Source: Amoebophilaceae bacterium UBA1467 (GTDB lineage Bacteria > Bacteroidota > Bacteroidia > Cytophagales > Amoebophilaceae). From it: a stretch of DNA of 11,391 nt. The stretch is taken from positions 1 to 11,391 of the forward strand of contig DCSL01000065.1 in assembly GCA_002325615.1 (NCBI GenBank), in the 5' to 3' direction. The notes beneath the pieces were generated by a model. That model made no database searches, was not told where the DNA came from, and saw only the letters and a list, made by a program, of their open reading frames with translations. A program made the translations under genes and the position numbers. Position 1 is the stretch's first letter. Every line of letters begins with the position of its first letter. Positions 7,078-11,391 of the stretch are shown here, in pieces.

Positions 7078-7863
7078 CTAGCTATTTGCTTCTAACTCAT
7101 TTTTATAATCTCGGAAAGCTCTAAATATGGCAGAAGCAATGTATGCCTGTCCTGATTTACTATTCAAATATTTTTCTTCTTGAGGATGCGTGATAAAACC
7201 TACTTCTACCAAAACACTGGGGGCAGTTGTCTTCCATAGCAACAAAAGGCCCGCTTGTTTTACACCGCGACTTTTTCTTCCTACCCTACTTTCGAACTGG
7301 TGTTGTATATTTTGCGCAAGCTTCAAGCTATTGTCGTTATAGGCGTTCTGATACAAGGAGAACAGGATGTACGACTCGGGCAACTTAGGGTCGAAGCCTT
7401 GATAGTTTGCTTGATAGTTGTCTTCCATAAGAATGACTTCGTTTTCCCGTTTGGCTACCTCCAAATTATGCCTTGAGGTATGTAAGCCCATCGTATAGGT
7501 CTCGGTACCATAGGCAGCATCACCCTTCGGAGTAGCATTACAATGAATAGAGATAAATACGTCTGCGTTTTTTTTGTTAGCAATCTTAGCCCTACCATGC
7601 AGTGTCACGAATACATCTGTCTGGCGAGTGTAAACAACTTCCACATCTTGCATGTGCTTTTTAAGAATCCCACCAAGTTCCAAAGCTATCTGGAGCGCTA
7701 TGTCCTTTTCTTTTGAGAATTTACCCAAGGCCCCTGAATCATACCCACCATGTCCTGCATCAATAATTATCTTTCTTACTTTATATTTTGTTGTGCCAGC
7801 ATTATTAAAAGCGCCCAGTACAAGTAGGGCCAACATTCCCAATGCCCGCACAATATTTTTCAT
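7078..7863 (-). CDS. N-acetylmuramoyl-L-alanine amidase (Amidase_3), exported
   Basis: This 261-residue zinc amidase cuts the bond between N-acetylmuramic acid and L-alanine in peptidoglycan, aiding daughter-cell separation and wall turnover. A signal peptide (residues 1-~22, basic start then GMLALLVLGAFNNAG) directs it to the periplasm. The Amidase_3 motifs are all present: IIIDAGHGGYDSG with zinc ligand His38, Glu52 in SKEKDIA, SIHCNA with His107, and the catalytic VLVEVGF with Glu220. The catalytic domain fills almost the whole protein; no LysM, SPOR or AMIN domain is seen. The frame stays open to 8085, but that extension runs antisense through the start of lptD and lacks family resemblance. 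The ATG at 7863 sits exactly at the signal peptide and is preferred. It is divergent from lptD, with start codons 67 bp apart. Confidence 0.93.
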   Translation of the reverse strand: MKNIVRALGMLALLVLGAFNNAGTTKYKVRKIIIDAGHGGYDSGALGKFSKEKDIALQIALELGGILKKHMQDVEVVYTRQTDVFVTLHGRAKIANKKNADVFISIHCNATPKGDAAYGTETYTMGLHTSRHNLEVAKRENEVILMEDNYQANYQGFDPKLPESYILFSLYQNAYNDNSLKLAQNIQHQFESRVGRKSRGVKQAGLLLLWKTTAPSVLVEVGFITHPQEEKYLNSKSGQAYIASAIFRAFRDYKNELEANS

Positions 7864-7914
7864 GACAGCGTCACTATTTAGTGTAGATAGGGTAAATTTA
7901 CGCTCAAAATTTTG

Positions 7915-7944
7915 AAAAGCTACAGTACCAGTGCTCAAATCAAA
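7915..7944 (-). promoter_or_regulatory. possible promoter of the amidase gene
   Basis: On the minus strand TTTG (7944-7941) is followed after 18 nt by TAGCTTTT (7922-7915), one base from TAnnTTTG. The spacing is one short of usual. The -33 box falls inside the first codons of lptD, so the two divergent transcription units would overlap at their starts. A palindromic TAAATTTA at 7893-7900 is another, weaker candidate that could serve either strand. Confidence 0.33.
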
Positions 7945-10756
7945 GTATGTACTCACATGCCTTATATGGTTATTGTGCTGCTCCGAAAGTACTGCCCACA
8001 CACCCAAAACAAGTATCTCCACAAGCCCCCTCATTGCCAACTCGCAAGACAATGCCATGACAAGTGGGCCCCCACACCTCAGCACTGACGCCGTACAAGA
8101 AGGACACGAGCCGCAGAAAGTACAAATTATTCCTGAAGAGACAGGAGAGGATACGGCTATAAGGAATCACCTACGTGAACAGGGGGTTGCATCTAAAGAG
8201 GTGATGGGCTCTTCACAGGCCTCCAGCACGTCACCTGCTTCATTAGAAAGTCCAAATGCAGCTTCCTCTGTATCAGACAGTGCGGACCCAGACCCCACAA
8301 AGCCGGAGGGTCCTATTCAATCTATCATTCAATATGATGCGGAAGATTCTATAGTCTTTGATGTGAGGCGTCAAACCATTCATTTGCATGGTGCAGGTGT
8401 CATTGAACACGGTACGATCAAGCTTGAAGCAGAAGAAGTTTCTCTCGACTTGACTCATCATATTATTGCTGCATTTAGTAATAAGAATGCAGCAGGAGAA
8501 GTAGAAAAAAAAGCGGTTTTTACCAAAGATGGTGTGGAATACTTTGCGGAAAGCATTCGCTATAACTTTCAGTCTCAACGAGCAACTGCCAATAAGTTAT
8601 TTGCCAAACAAGAAGACGGTATTTTTCGGGCCAACAAGCTAAAAAAAGATAGAGAAACTACTTTCTATGCAGACCGGGCTACCTACACCACCTGTAATCT
8701 TGTAAAACCTCACTTCCATGTAGACGCCCAAAAGCTAAAGATTACCCAAGATGATAAAGTAGTATCTGGTCCCTTCAACCTCCACTTCGATGGAGTACCT
8801 ACTCCCTTAGGGTTTCTTTTTGGTATTTTTTATCTCCCCCGAGGGTCTGGGGTTATCCCACCCAAGTACGGCGGAGAAAGTGAAAAGGGATTTTGTCTGC
8901 AAAATGGTGGATACTACATCAAATTTAATAACTACGTCGACCTAGCTCTCCGAGGATCTCTTTACTCAAAAGGTTCTACAGAGTTTACAGCAGAGACTAA
9001 CTACAAGAGGCGCTACCAATACAGCGGAAATCTACGTTTTGAAAGGAAAATTGATCTAGAGACCCAAGAAATCGAATTACCTAAAAAACACAAAAGCTGG
9101 CGCTTTCAATGGAAGCACGACACTGAAAATAATAGATCCAGCAGCTGGCACGCACAAGTGGACTTAGAAGGCAAAAGTGCTAGCGCAAAAAATGCTTCCC
9201 TATACAATGGGAATTATCAAACTAAAAAAGACTCTAGCATTCGGTACACCAACAATCTTGTAGGATTCCCCCTTCCTTACACCTTAAACAGCAGCTTGAG
9301 TCTCCGCACCACCCAGAGGGGGGAGGCTAATGCCAGTTTACCAGAGGCCTCGTTAAGCACAGCAAACATGTATCCTTTTCGAAAAAGAGGTACTGCTGGT
9401 ACAAGCTGGCCTTCCGATATCTATCTCCAGCATAAACTTGAGTTTCAAAACAAGCTCTCCAACAGCGTCGATAATACGCTAGATTTTATTAAGCCAAAAG
9501 ACTGGCCTGCACTGTGGAAAAATAAAAATCAGGGTGTTCAGCACACCGTGCCACTGCAGACCAATATAAAAATATTAACCTACCTGAACCTAACACCAAA
9601 AATTACGTATCAAGAGCGGTGGTATTGGGAGAAAATAGATTACAAATATGATGCAAAAGGTGATGTAAAAGAGGACAAAGTGCCTGGCTTTGTGCGGGTT
9701 TATGACTATAACTTTGGTGCTACCCTCAAAACTAATTTGTATGGTACCCAAGTCTTTGGCCGCAACGCTACTGTGCAAGCAATAAGACACCAATTTAGAC
9801 CCGAATTGGCCTTTACCTACACACCCGATTTCTCTGGCCCTGAGTATGGCTACTGGCAGACAATGGAGGGGGGCAAAAAAGATGGCGAAAAATTTGACAG
9901 ATTTAAGGGAGCTGTTTACCCATCTCCAGGAAAAAGTGACACAGCAATACTGGCAGTCGGCTTAAACAACAGGCTGGATATGAAAGTAAAGAGCAAAGAA
10001 GACGCTAAAACAGGCACCAAGAAAGTGCCTATTTTAGAGAGTTTCGACTGGAGTACGAGTTATGATTTTTTAGCGACCCAACATGGATTGAGCGATATTA
10101 AGTTCAAGACGCAAACAAGTTTGCTCGATAAACTGTTCGATATCAACTTTGAGTCTACATTTGATCCTTACTTCTACGAAAGTACTGGGCGCCCTAAAAA
10201 CCATACCAAACAAGAATACGTAAGAAGCAATGAGTTGGCTTGGAACCATGGTAAAGGGCTAGGACATATGAACCGTGCCCTGCTGAGTATTGGTGCAAAA
10301 CTGGGTACTAAAGACAAAGGCAGTGCCTTAGACAAGGGTAGTGAGCTGGAAGACGATCCGGACGCTCAAGAAGTTCCAAAACATCTTCAGGAAGATCCGG
10401 AGCAGTATGTAGCTTTCGATATACCTTGGGATCTGACTTTAAACTATCATTGGACCTACACTTGCTCAAAGCCAGGGGATGATCCGAAGAAAACCAATAG
10501 CCTGGGTTTTGAGTGGGGTATGAGCCTGACTGAGAAATGGAAGGTGACCTGCAAAAGTGCCTATGATCTCACCAAACGTGAGTTTGTGGGAAACGCAACT
10601 GATATTGGCATTCATAGAGACTTACATTGTTGGGAAATGACTTTTAACTCGAATCCACTAGGAGATAAGCAGGCCTATAAATTCTCTGTGGGCCTCAGAG
10701 CGCCTTTGCTAAAAGACTTCAAGTATAGCAGGGACAGAGAGTATGTAAAGCACTGA
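7931..10756 (+). CDS. lptD: LPS-assembly outer membrane protein LptD, Bacteroidota type
   Basis: LptD forms, with lipoprotein LptE, the outer-membrane translocon that inserts LPS into the outer leaflet. This 941-residue protein has a signal peptide (residues 1-~22, cleavage near STA-HT), a ~110-residue Ser/Thr/Pro/Glu-rich linker probably disordered, then an OstA-like beta-jellyroll from about 134 to 265 (EDSIVFDVRRQTIHLHGAGV onward; YTTCNLVKPHFHVDA). The rest is a large beta-barrel of alternating aromatic strands. It ends in SVGLRAPLLKDFKYSR, matching the C-terminal motif of Bacteroidota LptD. Mature-part cysteines are at 255, 322, 845, 874 and 900; whether they form disulfides as in E. coli LptD is open. 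The start is GTG at 7931; an in-frame TGA at 7913-7915 rules out anything earlier. No Shine-Dalgarno is visible. Confidence 0.93.
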   Translation: MLKSKYVLTCLIWLLCCSESTAHTPKTSISTSPLIANSQDNAMTSGPPHLSTDAVQEGHEPQKVQIIPEETGEDTAIRNHLREQGVASKEVMGSSQASSTSPASLESPNAASSVSDSADPDPTKPEGPIQSIIQYDAEDSIVFDVRRQTIHLHGAGVIEHGTIKLEAEEVSLDLTHHIIAAFSNKNAAGEVEKKAVFTKDGVEYFAESIRYNFQSQRATANKLFAKQEDGIFRANKLKKDRETTFYADRATYTTCNLVKPHFHVDAQKLKITQDDKVVSGPFNLHFDGVPTPLGFLFGIFYLPRGSGVIPPKYGGESEKGFCLQNGGYYIKFNNYVDLALRGSLYSKGSTEFTAETNYKRRYQYSGNLRFERKIDLETQEIELPKKHKSWRFQWKHDTENNRSSSWHAQVDLEGKSASAKNASLYNGNYQTKKDSSIRYTNNLVGFPLPYTLNSSLSLRTTQRGEANASLPEASLSTANMYPFRKRGTAGTSWPSDIYLQHKLEFQNKLSNSVDNTLDFIKPKDWPALWKNKNQGVQHTVPLQTNIKILTYLNLTPKITYQERWYWEKIDYKYDAKGDVKEDKVPGFVRVYDYNFGATLKTNLYGTQVFGRNATVQAIRHQFRPELAFTYTPDFSGPEYGYWQTMEGGKKDGEKFDRFKGAVYPSPGKSDTAILAVGLNNRLDMKVKSKEDAKTGTKKVPILESFDWSTSYDFLATQHGLSDIKFKTQTSLLDKLFDINFESTFDPYFYESTGRPKNHTKQEYVRSNELAWNHGKGLGHMNRALLSIGAKLGTKDKGSALDKGSELEDDPDAQEVPKHLQEDPEQYVAFDIPWDLTLNYHWTYTCSKPGDDPKKTNSLGFEWGMSLTEKWKVTCKSAYDLTKREFVGNATDIGIHRDLHCWEMTFNSNPLGDKQAYKFSVGLRAPLLKDFKYSRDREYVKH

Positions 10757-10862
10757 AGATAGGCTAAGAGACTTTTGCGTAAAAGCTTACCTGCTCAGCT
10801 ATTCTTCTTGGGGATAATTTTTATGTATTAAGTTTTCTTATTGCCCCCTTATTGGGAGAGCT

Positions 10863-10885
10863 AGGTGTCCCTTTGAGCACCTTTT
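10863..10885 (+). terminator. candidate intrinsic terminator for lptD
   Basis: AGGTGT (10863-10868) and GCACCT (10877-10882) form a 6-bp stem with one T-G wobble around an 8-nt loop. The stem leads straight into a short T-run (10882-10885). It lies 107 bp after the lptD stop. The stem is short and the T-run has only four bases, so the call is weak. Confidence 0.3.
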
Positions 10886-11000
10886 CTATGTTTGGGCATT
10901 TTGCGGTCTTCTGCTGCTTCTTCTTGCTCATTCAGCTGCATGTTTTGTTGCAGCAAGTCCGCTAGATTCGGAGCAAGCGCTGCCCTTGCGACAAAGGGTG

Positions 11001-11037
11001 AATGCCAGGGGGTATATGCTCTGGCATTTCTTATGCC
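11001..11037. repeat. three-armed AATGCC inverted repeat cluster
   Basis: AATGCCAG (11001-11008) and CTGGCATT (11021-11028) are exact inverted repeats with a 12-nt loop. The second arm can instead pair through GGCAT (11023-11027) with ATGCC (11033-11037) across a 5-nt loop, followed on the plus strand by TCTTTTA. The two hairpins exclude each other. The second could act as a weak terminator for plus-strand transcripts. The cluster begins 16 bp past the stop of the minus-strand gene. Confidence 0.4.
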
Positions 11038-11052
11038 TCTTTTACGAGTCTG

Positions 11053-11391
11053 CTAGTAAACTAGAGCATCTATATTCCATGCAAAGTCGGGCCGTGAAGA
11101 AGATACTTCAAAAGTAAGCTGACTTACCTTAGCGAGCGGCACACGGACCGTTTTTGTTTGCTTATTTCCCTCTATTATAATGCTCAATAATGTTTTACTC
11201 AGCTGGTCTTTTATCTTGAGCTGAGCCGGAGTACCCTTTACGCTGTAAGTCAGTTTCACAAATTCATAGGGCTTTGCTAAAGCCAACGTCTGTATAGATG
11301 ACTCTTGCCCCTGGTAATATTTTTCTATCGCAGGGATCTTTTCCATGAAGAAGGTGACACCTCCGCAATAGTTAAGGATCATAAGGTCTTT
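11053..11391 (-). CDS. unrecognised protein, C-terminal 112 residues, 5' end beyond window
   Basis: I do not recognise the family. The frame is open to the window edge (112 codons plus TAG). An in-frame ATG lies at 11382 and another at 11346, but no ribosome binding site or signal peptide supports either, so the gene probably starts outside. The visible part alternates polar and hydrophobic residues (TLALAKPYEFVKLTYSVKG, LLSIIIEG, VRVPLAKVSQLTFEVSSSR) and ends in PDFAWNIDALVY. This suggests a beta-sandwich-like C-terminal domain such as those on exported proteins; that is inference from pattern only. It converges on lptD. The same frame stays open for 63 codons beyond the TAG. Confidence 0.6.
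   Translation of the reverse strand, partial: KDLMILNYCGGVTFFMEKIPAIEKYYQGQESSIQTLALAKPYEFVKLTYSVKGTPAQLKIKDQLSKTLLSIIIEGNKQTKTVRVPLAKVSQLTFEVSSSRPDFAWNIDALVY

Larger units (their letters stand above)
10757..11052. other. 296-bp intergenic region between convergent lptD and the last gene
   Basis: It contains several hairpins: TAAG/CTTA plus CTTTT/AAAAG just after lptD (10765-10789), GGGGATAA pairing with TTAT-TG-CCCC (10810-10847), the terminator candidate at 10863-10885, CCCTT/AAGGG (10983-10998) and the AATGCCAG cluster (11001-11037). On the minus strand a reading frame stays open from 11052 to the TAG at 10863-10861, continuing the frame of the neighbouring gene past its stop. It has no start codon before its middle, so it is not called as a gene. 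Confidence 0.5.

Noticed and set aside
7864..8085. N-terminal extension of the amidase frame running through the start of lptD
   Set aside because: It is antisense to the lptD signal peptide and linker, has no family resemblance, and the internal ATG at 7863 begins a normal signal peptide.
8273..8578. 101-residue minus-strand ORF
   Set aside because: Antisense to the OstA-like part of lptD; Cys/Phe/Asn-rich composition typical of a shadow frame.
10898..10975. 25-codon hydrophobic plus-strand ORF (MFGHFAVFCCFFLLIQL...)
   Set aside because: Possible small membrane peptide, but it is the complement of a purine-rich Glu/Gln stretch, has no ribosome binding site, and is very short.
1..11391. CRISPR arrays, insertion sequences, attachment sites, toxin-antitoxin or defence genes
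   Set aside because: No direct repeat arrays, transposase frames or terminal inverted repeats were seen; all larger frames are accounted for by housekeeping or envelope genes.

Overview
The window looks like chromosomal DNA of a Bacteroidota bacterium, most likely of the Cytophagales. The grounds are a two-part LptD of the Bacteroidota type (OstA-like domain, then a long barrel), an amidase and a solitary MlaD/MCE protein read away from it, an AsmA-like protein of the Bacteroidota type, weak Shine-Dalgarno sequences, and several upstream sites fitting the Bacteroidota -7 element TAnnTTTG. Several proteins recall the Amoebophilus/Cardinium symbiont branch. That is an impression from memory, not a search result.

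Layout, left to right. Positions 1-262 carry two tRNA genes on the minus strand, tRNA-Tyr and then a tRNA cut by the window edge (probably tRNA-Gly). They are separated by an unusually long spacer with a hairpin. In many Bacteroidota this pair precedes tRNA-Thr and tuf. A gene-free stretch (263-574) follows, then a large minus-strand AsmA-like gene (575-3061). Divergent from it is tRNA-Val(UAC) with a 57-residue, very basic small protein directly behind it (3177-3489). A minus-strand pair comes next: a DivIVA-domain protein (4474-5085) and, downstream of it, a Ppx/GppA phosphatase gene broken by three separate frameshifts (3523-4417). Divergent from divIVA is an Sfp-type phosphopantetheinyl transferase (5302-5958), which converges on the MlaD-family gene (5978-6922). 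Behind that lies an N-acetylmuramoyl-L-alanine amidase (7078-7863). lptD (7931-10756) is divergent from the amidase with only 67 bp between the start codons. The window closes with the 3' part of an unrecognised minus-strand gene (11053-11391).

Four of the intact genes concern the envelope: LptD (LPS insertion into the outer membrane), a MlaD-type lipid carrier, an AsmA-like inner-membrane-anchored protein, and a peptidoglycan amidase. DivIVA suggests a link to cell shape or polarity. This is largely an ordinary housekeeping and envelope region. I found no convincing new defence, mobile or biosynthetic system. The items most worth a second look are the triple-frameshifted ppx gene, the small basic protein behind tRNA-Val, and the in-frame open stretch after the stop of the last gene.
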